This document shows, in pieces, positions 22,913-36,800 of a DNA stretch of 64,000 bases. The notes under the pieces are model-generated. The model did no database searches and was not told the origin of the DNA. It worked only from the letters and a program-made list of their open reading frames with translations. Every line of letters begins with the position of its first letter. The first letter of the stretch is position 1. The stretch covers positions 4,018,795 through 4,082,794 of the forward strand of contig CM055753.1 of assembly GCA_029465975.1 (NCBI GenBank), given 5' to 3'. Position numbers and translations under genes: made by a program. The DNA is from Dallia pectoralis. Lineage: Eukaryota; Chordata; Actinopteri; Esociformes; Umbridae.

Positions 22913-25900
22913 CAGGAGCTGAAGGTCATTTGCAGCAATGCGTTGTACATGCACAGTTTGTGTAGGAGGACTAATCAGCAGTACATGCTTGATGAAGGGG
23001 TCACAGTTGGATGTGTTTCACTGTACCTGTGGCTGATGTTTAAGATGACCCCAGACCAATCTCATCAATTTCTATCATGACCACTTGACAGTTATTGAAT
23101 AGGTTTGCTCTGCCTTAGCACTTCCATAATAGAGACAGAGAAACAGACAGACAGACAGGCGTACATAACTGAACCTTCTCACTCCGGTACCAAAGTGGGC
23201 TCGACAGTGTCAGCCTGAACACAGTGTTGAGGAATGTCTGACAGCCAACCAGGCAGAGGCGCTGAATAAACAGATGCATTCCTTTTCTCTGACTTGTCAG
23301 AAGACGGAATCAGCCTTTTAAAGGTTTGTTTTCCTCTGACAGACATTCACGCCTGGCCTAGCCGGACAGGACTCCGTGAGGAGAGATTTTAATCGCAGAT
23401 CTGTGTTTTCACATGTGTTTAGTGCAGATTGACATGATACGAGTTGAATCCCAAATGGGACTCTATATCCCATATAGTGCATTGCTTTAACCCTCATAGG
23501 AGTCTGGGGAACAGTAGTGCACTTAATTTGGGAAAAAATGTAGTTTGTTACGCATAATCATTGCAGTTACATTTTATACGCTAGGCGTTCAGTCATTCGG
23601 TATAATACCTTTGGAAACCAGTAGAGATGCTAGGAAGGCTGGAGACAGGCAACCTCAGAGATTAGCCTTCCCTTGTAGTGTCAAAGCCGCAGTAGCTACC
23701 GGTAGCTAGTGGGCCACCATGGAAGTTGGAATAAGAGAGAAAACATGTAGACCAACACAAGAAGCTTTGTAGTTGAGGCAGCCAAGAGACCAAGATAGAA
23801 CATGTTCAAAGAGGCTTTGTTTGAAGCTTACAAATGGTCTGTGTCCTAAATGGCACTCTATTTTCTTTTAGTGCACTTGAATTGAAGTACCTTCGACAAG
23901 GGTCTAGGTTGGGAGGCATTCAAGAAAAGGCATTGAGTCCCTTACAGAACGGGACCTGTATTGTACTAGCTAGTCCAGGGTTTAGGGCTGGAAGAAAAGT
24001 TCTGCGAGTGTCTAAAGTATAAACAGCGAATAAGTCAGGTAATTTTGTAGAAAGTGGTGATTTGAAACATTAAATTAAAATATTAACTGCAGATGTATAC
24101 TGGCAATTGTTGCTTGTTGTTATGCTAGTAGTGCTATACAAATCTTACACATAGCCCCTTTAAACAGATGTAATGATCACATGATTTGTAAACAACCGGG
24201 AAATTCTTACTTACGTCGCCTTTATAATAGTTCATAGATGAAACGAGCATGACAAAAATGAGAGAAAGAGATAACAAAAAGTAATACAGTCTCAATATAC
24301 AGTATACCAAACTGATTTTCACCCTGGGCTACATCAGCAATATGGTGGCACTCAAATGGCTGCTTGTAACCCTAAGACTGTATAAATGTAACTACTCGTT
24401 AATATATTGTTAAATAACTGTCTATGCATTGGGTTATTATTTTTTCTAGTGTACAAATACTGTACATGCATTTACATACATGTTTAAATATATGTAAGCA
24501 CATTGCTCTGTGTTATCAGGTTTAAAAACCCACATTACTCCATCAAACTTGTCACACAAAATCAACGTGCATCGTGGGAGATGTAGTTTATGATCACTGA
24601 AATGCTGTTGAGGAGCATGTACTTTTATTTGAAGACTTGTGTGAGTTTGACACGTAACACGTAGATAAACCAATTGTGAAATTCTGGGCTGATTTCCCTT
24701 ATGCAATGGCACATTGATAATGTGTCCTGCCACACTGCACACGTTGTTAAGGATTGGTTTGAGGAATCTGACGAGGAGTTCAAGGTGTTGCCCGGCCTCC
24801 AAATTCCCCAGATCTGAATCCGTTTAAGCATCTCTGGGATGTTCTGGACCAACAAGTCCAATCCGCGGCAACTCCACCACGCAACGAACTTTATGGATCT
24901 GCTGCTAATGTCTTGGTGCCAGATATACCACAGAACACCTTCATAGGTCCATGCCTTGGGAGGTTGGTGCTGTTTTTGCGGCATGCGGAGGACCTAGAGC
25001 ATGTTAGGGATAATGTTTGGGTTCATCAGTGTATACAAAGAATCCTGAACGCTGATTGGTTGAACGCTTTGTCATATGAGATTGTATACAGTTAGTATGA
25101 CATCATATAAAATCGAATGTTATAATGGCACTTTTAACTGGTTCATAGTCGGTTTAAATATACCACAGTAAATGCTGCTTATAGGCTCTTCACAGCTCTT
25201 AGATATGCACTTGTGTGCCTTATATAATAAATAACAAACAAATATACATGGCTATAGTATATACAGGGAATACTAGTATCAAGTGTATGTGCAAGTGGGA
25301 AAGATATAGCAGAGGTTAACCTGTTAGTAATAGTGGACAGGCAACAGGTTAGGTACTAATCAGTGACAGCAGAGTATGTGATTTGTCTGTTAGTGTGTTG
25401 GTTGTCAGTACGCGTGTGTGTGTGTGTGTGTACGTGTTATGTGTGGACGGATGTGTGCTTATGTGTGTTGTGTTTACTACTGTATGTGTGAGTAAGTCTA
25501 GTCAGTGTGTGCACGTGGTCAGTACTCAGTACTAATGGAACGGTGCAGAAAAGGGGACACTTCGGGTTAACTGGGTAGCCATTTGATGAATCATTTGGAC
25601 GTCTTGTTAAACATGGCTTGGGGGTAGAAGCTGAATTATGGTTTTTTTGGTTCTATGTTGGCATGCCATGCATGATTACAGGGCAGGGGTTCCCACCTCC
25701 CTCCTCTCTCCCAATGGCACCCCATATTTGTATGATGTGTTATTTTCTCATTGTGTACTGAGCTAGCCTACATGTAAATATATTAACTAACAGCTTGGTT
25801 TATTTCATTTTAGAATCTGTAGGAAAGGATTGGTTTTGAAGCTAATTTCATATAATTTATTCTACTTTAAAAACACATCAGGTTCTTTCGGTGTGCTATT

Positions 25901-28900
25901 TACACATAATAATATATCTGATTTCCATAAATGTTATTCCTTTACTAAATATGTTTTTTGATGATCATTTATTTGAAAGTTTATAGATGAACAGATTGCA
26001 GCAGTCATAAATACATCTGGTTGGTGAGAGGAGGCGTTGGGATGGGTGCGGACGGGCCAAGTTAGAATGTGAGGCGTTATTTTCCAGAGGCCCATATCTG
26101 CTGTGTCTGAGCAGGGAGGAGTAGGGAGTTTACTGGGGAGTAAGGCAGGCAGTTATTGTGCCGGTAGCTGGCCCACTGAACGTCAGTGAGAGGAGGGTGG
26201 CGTCTGCAGTGTTTCACAGACACACACACAGAGCTCTCCACAGCTCCACGTCAGCCAGCCTGCTGAGTATCCGCAAGACACACACGCACACACATCGGAG
26301 CAGTCTTACTTTGCTGCGTACAGATCCAGATGGTATAATTCTGGAGCCCGGCCACTGACCTCGCCGACAGGAACCAGAGGAAGTCCTCCATCCTGTAGTG
26401 CATAGAGACGGGCGACGCCATTGATTAAGGCTGAGTCCCAAACAGCACCCTATTCCCTGTGTACTTCTTTACTTGTAAGGGCTCAGGTCAATATAACTGC
26501 ACCATATTGGGAATGTGGGGTTATTTAGGATTCAGGTTTAGTACTGATTGTTGCCCAGAGACTGAGTCACGTTTCCGTTCCCATCTCACATTGTTAGGCA
26601 CTAAAGTCATTCACGCCTTAACTAACACGTAAGCGATAACTACTGGTTAATGTCTGTTTTCTGTTTGCAAACTAATGACAATCTGACTCATGTGTTTATT
26701 GCCTTTTAGATGTTCGACGGATCAGTTTTATTGTGATGCGAATTTTCCATTTCCACATGCATTTCTACATTACTGGAAGGGAGACACAATGGAATTCGGT
26801 TACAGTGGTATGACTCCCACAATCGCATCCACATTCATACTTTCCTGGCATCTAATGTATTCAAGCTAGAAGTTAAATGTGTTTCGAAATAAAAAGTCAA
26901 AGTAGGTCATTTTAGATTTTGATTTATAGTTAGGGAGTGTTTAATTTCAAATCACAGAGAAAAGGGGGTCACATTTTGAATAATTAAGATTAAATAATTA
27001 AAACGAGTCAACGCAATTCATCAGCTTCCTCTACTGAATTTATTTTTTGGTATTACATTATTTTAGAGGGGATACATGCTTATAAATGCAAATTCCTTTT
27101 TAATGAGTACAGTTAAACACTCATCATAGTTTAAAAATAGTTTTCTTTTATTAATGCAGAAGCATACTGCAAGTCCTAGGTCTAAATTTCGTTCAGTAAC
27201 ATATATTGCCATGTCTTTTGGTTCGTAAATGTTCTTTAATACAGTTCAATTTATACCTATTCTTCAATAATGCCCTGGTTTTGTATGTAGATATCAATCC
27301 AGAATGGATCGTACTGCTGTTATAGAGCCTGTAGAGTCTTTCAGATGGCGTCGTCCCTGTTGACGGGCTTTTATAACCAGAGGCACGTCTGCCTCTCTGT
27401 TTGTATTTTGCAGCTCATGCAGATTTACTCGACTCTGCCTCTGGCAAGACTGTCGTGCTATTAAAGTGTAATTAGGTACGATCCTTGTTATGCGTTTTCT
27501 TGCTGTGCTTTAGTGAGTGTGAACTAATGCTGCAGTGGGGTTCAATGGATATTTGTTTCTTTGTTGTGTCGGTGTGTTCGTACTGGCCCTTATTCAACTC
27601 ACCTAACGGTACACACAGCTACTACAAAGATCCTACCATCCAATCACATGTATTATATATGTGTATATTGTTTAGTAATATATATATATATTTTTGTGTA
27701 CAGTTCCATTCAGTTACATCTGCACATAGACTTGTTATTTAAAAACAATTATTCTCAAAAAATGTCTTTGGTGACCCTGACTCTGTATACTAATGATCGT
27801 ACTAATAAATAAATACAGGTTTTTTTTCATGACTATGGTCTTAGTACACTTTTGTAGCGGTGCTATCTAGCTGTGAACCAGATTTCCTGTTGCTTCTTTT
27901 AGCCCGGTTGCATTTTGCTGTGCTTCTTGTTGTTTATGTGTTAGCGCCTTAGCCCCACCTACAGCTGCGGCCTCTGTAAGGGCCACTTTGAAATGAGGTG
28001 TGTGTGTTTTGAAAGTGTGTGTTGACTCTACATTTAGCCACCCATGGAGGATAATTTGTGGCACACACACCAACACCAACGCACACACAAAGGTTTTTCC
28101 CCATGCATCACCTTGGTCACAGGACTCAGATAACTAATATTAGAGCACAGCTACTGCTGCAGTTTTTTTTCCCGTGGCAGTCCGGCTACAGTTCTGTTCC
28201 CCATGACTATACAGGATAGTTTACTAGAGACTGGTTAACATGATAGCTCTCTTGACCTGTGACCTGTCCATTGAACACAATGTGTTTGATCTGTCCTCCC
28301 CCACTCTTTGTGTAGCCAGTCATCCATATTCTTTCAATAATGCTTATAAAACCAATGACTCTTGAATGTTATTGTTTTTGTTTCAGATATTGCAAACATT
28401 GATTTTATTTATATATCCATTATTTCTCATTTAGAACAACAGCAAATAACCAGCTGATGCACAGCTGTTGCACTGAAGGTTTTTTGGTTCTGTTCCTCAA
28501 TAACTTACTTGCCTTTTCCCTAATGAGACCATGCTTTTTCCTCTGTTAGAGAGAATAATTTGTTACAGGCGTTCTGGAGAGCCTAGTTAGCCTACCGGTC
28601 CCTTAGTGTCCTTGCCAACACTAGTTTATTACTTAGGGTTAGGGTACTATTTGGGACCTGGGATTTGTTTAGTTTCTTCCTGGCACGTCTCTTACCTTGT
28701 GTAGTCTTCTCTGCCCTCCTTTCTATCTTACTTTGACCACCTCTGATCTCACCCTCTATCCTCTTCATGACCTCTTTTGTCTTCCACTATTCCCTCTCTC
28801 TGATCTCCTCTGACCTCTGGCCTTTGACCTCTGCTGTCTTCTCTGCCCTTCTCCCTCATCGATCGATCTCGAACCGCTCTCGCTTTCCTGCAATATAAAA

Positions 28901-31503
28901 GATTGTGAGGCAGACAAAATGTTTAAGACACTGCCTGTGTGTTTAGGTGCTTGTTAAACTCTGGAATTCATCAAAAATGAAGATGACTTTCACCCAGAAT
29001 GCATTACTCAATATTGGAGACACATGATGGTATTTAGGTAGATTTTGACAGCTCTGCCCTGTGTGTTGTCTACCACTAGCGTCAACGTTACTGCATGAGA
29101 AATTCATTTGTAAATGTGCTTAGAGAGTCCAGGCCATTCGGTCCTGTTGAATTTGATTACCTCTCTACTTAGTTTATGTTGTGTTGTGTAGTGGTGTGTT
29201 GTTGTGTTGACCCCTGTATGACTTCCCCTCAGGCTTAACCTTCGTAGGCTACCCATCAACGTCAATGTCAAGCCACGGTTATGGCTTCAAACTGACACAC
29301 TCACACACAAACGCGTAAACTAACATTGAATTCTTAGTCCTACATATGGGCCACTTGTGTGCCAAATTGTAAAATATGTAAGTCTACATTTTTAATAGGT
29401 CAGATACAATCCCCTTTTATAAATGCTGATGTAGTTATACTGTGGTGGATTTTCAGTTCATATACATGTTTAGAAAAGGAGTTTGCTTACATAATTCGGT
29501 TGTTACAGTCTTTGTTTACATTTGGGTATATATCTGTTAAACTTCATATAATTTTAGTATAATTAGTTATAAACACACAAGGTATTTGGTGAACTTAGGA
29601 GAAAGAACAGACATCTCCAGTGACACCCCTCCCCCATACATTCCAATGGGCCTTGGGGAAACAAAAGGTTCGACAGAGGTGTGATATTGGATCCTGCCTG
29701 GGTGGGGTTAACTGATAAGAATGACTAGGAATATATCGATTGGTCATGGGGGTGAACTGGGGGATGTGTCGATGTTTCTGACTGGTCAAAAGTTGGGGTA
29801 TTAAAGCGGTTGAGGCCATGGAACTGTCTCTTCTTAGGCCTTCTCTTAGCGCTAACAGAACTCCAGAATTGCAAAAGTTTCAATTTGGCTGTAACAATAT
29901 TGTAACGTCATTAAACATCTTAAAAACGTTATCTGTTCGATTCTTTTTCACTCTAAAACCACGACAATACGTTGGTCCACCGCAGCATTTCAGAAGGCAG
30001 GCTAGACAGCCGTGTTAAGCAGTGAGAATGGTCTGCCCTTTTGACTGACACGATATGGCTCTGCACTTGATACTATTGAACACGACCCATCACCACCAAT
30101 TCCCTGCCAAGTCAATGTCTCTCTGCTGGCCCTGCTGGCTCTGCTGGCTAGCGTCTGCTGCCCTACTTAATGGCTCCAGAGAACAGCACAGCGGCACTAC
30201 AATATCCAGCAGCTGTATGTAGTCTGGGCGAATCAAGCCGTCTGCTGTACTGTCCCGGCCTGAGATGAGAAACTATTTTAAGGACCCTGGGTCGTCACAC
30301 CCGTCTCACAGGTTCTGTTGTTTATTGGACCAGACTGAGCTAGACCGGTTAACTGGAGGGAAGAGTATGTGTTGAATAGCAGTGGGCTGAGTTTAAACAC
30401 AAGCTGCAGTTGATTATGTCATCTGATCTGAAGGCTGTGCCACTAAAGGCAATGTTTCGTTACTCTATGTTGGTCATTTACCAGAGGTTTGCTTCTCACA
30501 TATGGTCTCTTCTGTAAGTCCAGACTTTGAAGTGGCAGTGATAAGCTCAGGCATGTGCTGGCTAAGTGTCACGTACAAAGCATCATGTAAACACATTTAC
30601 GCAGCTAAATCTCACATGGTGTACTTGTAAGGCTGTACAGCACTGAACCATTATATGTGTTTTATTCACACACACACTCACATATAGTGAGGGCCGCAGA
30701 TCTGGGCATTGAGACTTCGAGGTGCTGATGCTGCAAGACTAAACGCCAGACGACCAAACCCAAACGCCAGACGACCAAACCCAAACTCCAGACGACCAAA
30801 CCCAAACACCAGACGACCAAACGCCAGGCGACCAAACCCAAACGCCAGACGATCAAACCCAAACGCCAGACGACCAAACCCAATTAAGAAATGTTGCTTC
30901 ACAAAACACTGTAGCTTATTCTAAATTGATACAATATGACTTCCTTCTCAAAGCATGTTGTTATTATTATTATTTTAAACGCAACGGACAGTGTGTCACG
31001 ACTCGTCGGGTGTAGTGTGGATGAAGCCATGTGCAGGAGCCGTATATCCGTTTCGATCAGGTTTATTACAGGACAGCAAACTCAAAACAAACCGTAAACG
31101 GCGACAAAAACACGTACTTGGTCGAATGAAAGGAAAATGCGCATATAGCGACTTAAAACAAGCACCTTCAAACAACAATTCTAACGTGTTACAAAAACAC
31201 TCACCTCTACAAACAATGTGACATAGAACAATGCGAAGCAACGAGTGCACTGCTCGCGACCCTCTTATATCCCATTGATTACAAGCAGAAACAGCTGAGT
31301 GACAAAACATAAACAAGGAAGTGAATCACCGAAAGGTCTGTGTAGCCACGCCCCCACACCATTCGTGACACAGTGCCAGCAATGCTGGCGCCAGAAATGT
31401 CTTCTGCAAATTTGAATAGACAAATGTATCTACGTGTTATTTAAATATTCCTGTAAATGCTGTCCAGATTACTCTCGTTAATTTGAATACGCCATCTGTC
31501 TTT

Positions 31504-31551
<48 letters not shown>

Positions 31552-33805
31552 GATATTGTTGTGTGAGTTTTCCGTGTGTGTCTATGTGTGTTAGTAGGGT
31601 GGCAGACATATTTGGCATAATTGGCGGAAGACTTAGAGTATGTTCCCGATGCCTATTCTGAAGAAAATATCCAGTATCTGTCTCTCTCTTTTGTTGCTTC
31701 AGTCTTTCTTTTTTCTGTCTATTTCTTTCTCATTCTATTGCTCTCTGTCCATACTTCTCTTTTTAGCTCGTTCTCTTCAGTGTTATTATTAAGTTTTTTT
31801 TCATTCCCATCATGCACTGCACTAATGACACACTACGGAAGGGTGACACAGGAATGAGGTCATGCTCTCTGCAACTCCCGGCTTCTCCACAGTCACCACA
31901 CTCGACCCCATCCACCTCTGCCGCGTCTGCCTTCCAAATGCCACGCAGCGCCATTTTAACACAGGCTCTGTTTTCTTTTTTAACGCTCCAAATGATTTTG
32001 TCAATTTCTGTCTTTCTTAGTGTTTACCAACTGTTCTTTTATCAATTTAAACTTTGTCTAGTCAGAGAGCAGAGTGAGAAAGTGCTGAATAATTGATGAA
32101 TTCATTTCATTATTGATGTGTATTCTATCCTTCATCTGTGACTGTGTGACTTGGTAACCCACTTTACGCTGGATTTACATTGGCCTCCTTAGTCGCCCTC
32201 TGTTACCTTTCCTCCACTACATTTGCCTTTGGATTCCTGGGACCGTATATCCTTTGCACTCACAGGAGTCTCTGTAGGGCCTCTGGGCTCTAAGTGGCAG
32301 GTAATTGATGGGAGCTTTAGGTAGAGATCCGTGGCAGACTGACTTTAGTAGAGCACTCAGCTGATTCGCTGTGACCACTCTGTCCCGCTGCTTCTTAATG
32401 GCCAGTGGATGTCTGGTGTACTCCATGTGGGTCCCAGAGCGGCACGTCCACCTTGGATATACAAGGTCACATGATCCAGACAAGCAGTGATACAGACTGC
32501 ATCCTTAGAGTTAACCTGTTACAAATGTAATGTGCTACCTTTTGATCTGGACCCAAGGATGTTTCTTTTTCGCGGTTTCACTTCGGTCCGAAAATACTAT
32601 ACACATTCCAAATAAGTTTGATTTAGGAAGTAGTCCCACAAATACGATAAGACATTAAGTAAATGTGTCAGTGTAATCTACATGTAGAATAAGTTATTGT
32701 AAACACATTTAGTTTCCCTTCCCGAAATACTGTATGTATGGCCCTGTATTGCTACAACAAATACTGTATGTATGGCCCTGTATTGCTACAACAAATACTG
32801 TATGTATGGCCCTGTATTGCTACAACAAATACTGTATGTATGGCCCTGTATTGCTACAACAAATACTGTATGTATGGCCCTGTATTGCTACAACAAATAC
32901 AAATACTGTACTATGTATGGCCCTGTATTGCTACAACAAATACTGTATGTATGGCCCTGTATTGCTACAACAAATACTGTACGTATGGCCCTGTATTGCT
33001 ACAACAAATACTGTATATATGGCCCTGTATTGCTACAACAAATACTGTACGTATGGCCCTGTATTGCTACAACAAATACTGTACGTATGGCCCTGTATTG
33101 CTACAAAGACTTCAAACAAATTCGGGAGAGTTCAAGATTGCTGCAGACTTTCCTTCTAGGCATTTATGCCATGAGTTTTGCTAAGTTTCTATACAATGCT
33201 TGTCCAACCAGGAAGCCATGTTGGTCAACACATGGGCTAACAAGTTCACTCAGCTGACAACCTCATCTTTGAAGGCGTCTTAGACGTCTATAGGAGGCGC
33301 CTAAAAATGCCTCCAGACGATTCCTCTCCATTACTGGATAATAATGGCCAATTTGCGTCGGCCATGAGGCTTTCCAGCCACTAAGCAGCACCTAGTTTCT
33401 GGTTGTCAGCCGGGCGCTATGGAAGCACACCAGCTGGAAGGCCCAAATTATTATACATCTCTTATACCTATTTAGGGTTTGGATTGGATTCCGTAATTAT
33501 GACAAATTATGTTTCATCATTTGAATTGGCCATTGACTTAATCTAGCACTGTCCAACAGTGGGTGGTAGGCTAGCCATAACTACTAAACTAAAACCTAAA
33601 CCTAGCCAACTAGCTTTTCTCACACCGATCGGACACAGGGTCTCCATATTCTCATACTTTACCTGGTTCACTAACTCTTCTTCTGGTAATGAAGTCTAGT
33701 CTTCAGTAGCAATGCGCTAGACATACAAAGTGTGAGGGGAAGAGCACATACCAGGAATGCCTGAGGTTGGCCTGACCCAGTACCCTCCCTCCACAGCTGA
33801 AAAAC

Positions 33806-33861
<56 letters not shown>

Positions 33862-36800
33862 ACACACTAGCAGGCTCTGACCTGCTTCCATGCCCCCCCA
33901 CTCCTCCCACATCCCTCTCCCAGACATTGTAGAGGAATCTCATTCGTATCATGTAACCACTGTCTTCCTCTCCCAGCCTGTACAGTGACAGTTACGATGA
34001 GATTGATCCTTTGCTGACTTCTGTTTTAAACAGCGGTTGTTGCAGTGTGCTTCCAGGCTCTGGGATTTTCCAAAGGCAGAAGCACAGTCCCATTTATGGT
34101 TGACACGTTAGGCAGGGGCCATCGCACTCTGAGCTGCCCTATTTATAACCGCCTGTGTGTCAGAGAGGAAGAGAAACCAGAGATGGCCGGTTGTGTTCGA
34201 GGGAAGCAGAGCGGAGGTGGGTGGAAGTGGGGTCACGGGGTTGGCGGGTGCGGGGGACGGGGAGCTGGATGTGTGGGACAATAATCAGGAGCCTGTCACA
34301 TGGATACGCTTCAGTGATGTGACCTACACGTGTTCGGTGAAAAGGGAACGTATGAAAGTACACTTTGTTGTTCTCACCTCGCAGTTTGCACCTGTATTTT
34401 TTGCACCAGAATGCAAAGGCATGGCAATCGTAACAGTACCAGATGTGTTTGTACACTATGACATTGTAATGGGCAGTATTCTGTCACGTTCTGAGATAGT
34501 CATGTGAGTATATGACGCTGACCGAGATAAAGTTGACCATCTGAAACAAACTTTTCTGTTTAGACCTGCGTGTACGTCCACTATAAACTACTCTGAATTA
34601 TCACAACTTAAATTTTACCAACAGAATGTTTCGCAAAGTCGGTTCTCTATTTTGGATCAGTTCATCCTGTTTATTTCGGTTCTCTTTCGGTCCTCTGTGG
34701 TTCCTCAGGTCCAAACCATGAGCTTTATTTAGGCCACACATCTGAAGAAATAATCCTCTCTCATACTTAAAATACTGTAGATATGTTGTGGCTGACTTTC
34801 TGTTCCAATGCTGACGAATAGGAAGGATAGGATAGTTTATATTGTAACATTTGTAAAAAAAAAACATTGTCAGTAGATGTATTTGCCAGTTTCTTCAGGG
34901 TGAACACATACAGGAGAGAGTTTGGCTTTTTGCACCTTTCTCTCATGACAATGCTAGCTGGGGGATCAAGCTGGTACTCAGCAAATAGGATTGGCTTGAC
35001 ACATGACTCATGATCGACCTCCCCTGAACCCCCCACATATATGACAATCACTTGGCTCAAACAGAGCACTATGAGCCCAGAGCACTATGAGCCCACAGCC
35101 CTATAAACATAGAGCTCTATAAGCCCAGAGCCCTATAAACATAGAGCTCTATAAGCCCAGAGCCCTATAAACATAGAGCTCTATAAGCCCAGAGCCCTAT
35201 AAACATAGAGCTCTATAAGCCCAGAGCCCTATAAACATAGAGCTCTATAAGCCCAGAGCCCTATAAACATAGAGCTCTATAAGCCCAGAGCCCTATAAAC
35301 ATAGAGCTCTATAAGCCCAGAGCCTCATGAGCCCAGAGCCCTATAAACATAGAGCTCTATAAGCCCAGAGCCTCATGAGCCCAGAGCCCTATAAACATAG
35401 AGCTCTATAAGCCCAGAGCCTCATGAGCCCAGAGCCCTATAAACATAGAGCTCTATGAGCCCTATTCTTTAGTAGTGCACTATGTAGGGATTTAGCTACC
35501 ATTTGAGATTCAGGCCTGGGAGGAGAAGAGATGGTTGTGTGCGTGTAACACAGATACCACACAATTTAATTTCCTTTGTATCTCTTTTTATTTATTTCTC
35601 TTCCTCTATTTCTTCTGTTCTCTTCCTCGTTTCTTTTTCTCTGTGAATCACGCGCTGTTTATCTCCCCCACTTTCTGTCTATATATCACAGTTTCTTTCT
35701 CCCCATTAGACTGTTCCAACAGGTCATTGTGGAGGTGGTCATTTTTCATCCCTTCCCCCCCATACACACTCTCCTCGCTCCTGCTGTCTCCCACGCTTTC
35801 TCTGTCCCCCTCCACTGCTGTGTGCGTCCTGAAGATTTAGTGCAGTTGGTATCTGTGAGTGCCATTGTGCCTCCTGACAGCCAAACTCAGACAGCAGCTG
35901 ACCAGCCCACATAGACACAGGCTGCTGGGCTGTAGACACAGATAGAGACACAGGCTGCTGGGCTGTAGACACTGATAGAGACACAGGCTGCTGGGCTGTA
36001 GACACTGATAGAGACACAGGCTGCTGTGCTGTAGACACTGATAGAGACACAGGCTGCTGGGCTGTAGACACAGATAGAGACACAGGCTGCTGGGCTGTAG
36101 ACACAGATAGAGACACAGGCTGCTGGGCTGTAGACACTGATAGAGACACAGGCTGCTGGGCTGTAGACACTGATAGAGACACAGGCTGCTGGGCTGTAGA
36201 CACAGATAGAGACACAGGCTGCTGGGCTGTAGACACAGATAGAGACACAGGCTGCTGTGCTGTAGACACTGATAGAGACACAGGCTGCTGTGCTGTAGAC
36301 ACTGATAGAGACACAGGCTGCTGGGCTGTAGACACTGATAGAGACACAGGCTGCTGGGCTGTAGACACTGATAGAGACACAGGCTGCTGGGCTGTAGACA
36401 CTGATAGAGACACAGGCTGCTGGGCTGTAGACACAGATAGAGACACAGGCTGCTGGGCTGTAGACACAGATAGAGACACAGGCTGCTGTGCTGTAGACAC
36501 TGATAGAGACAAAGGCTGCTGTGCTGTAGACACTGATAGAGACACAGGCTGCTGGGCTGTAGACACAGATAGAGACACAGGCTGCTGGGCTGTAGACACT
36601 GATAGAGACACAGGCTGCTGGGCTGTAGACACTGATAGAGACACAGGCTGCTGGGCTGTAGACACTGATAGAGACACAGGCTGCTGGGCTGTAGACACAG
36701 ATAGAGACACAGGCTGCTGGGCTGTAGACACAGATAGAGACACAGGCTGCTGTGCTGTAGACACTGATAGAGACACAGGCTGCTGTGCTGTAGACACTGA

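Noticed and set aside
32217..32483. Minus-strand 88-codon frame with a protein-like look
   Set aside because: No recognised family, no splice structure, and it lies in a long intron; consistent with chance.
32734..33257. Three frames of 141-161 codons in the 34-bp array
   Set aside because: Same cause: a tandem repeat without stops.
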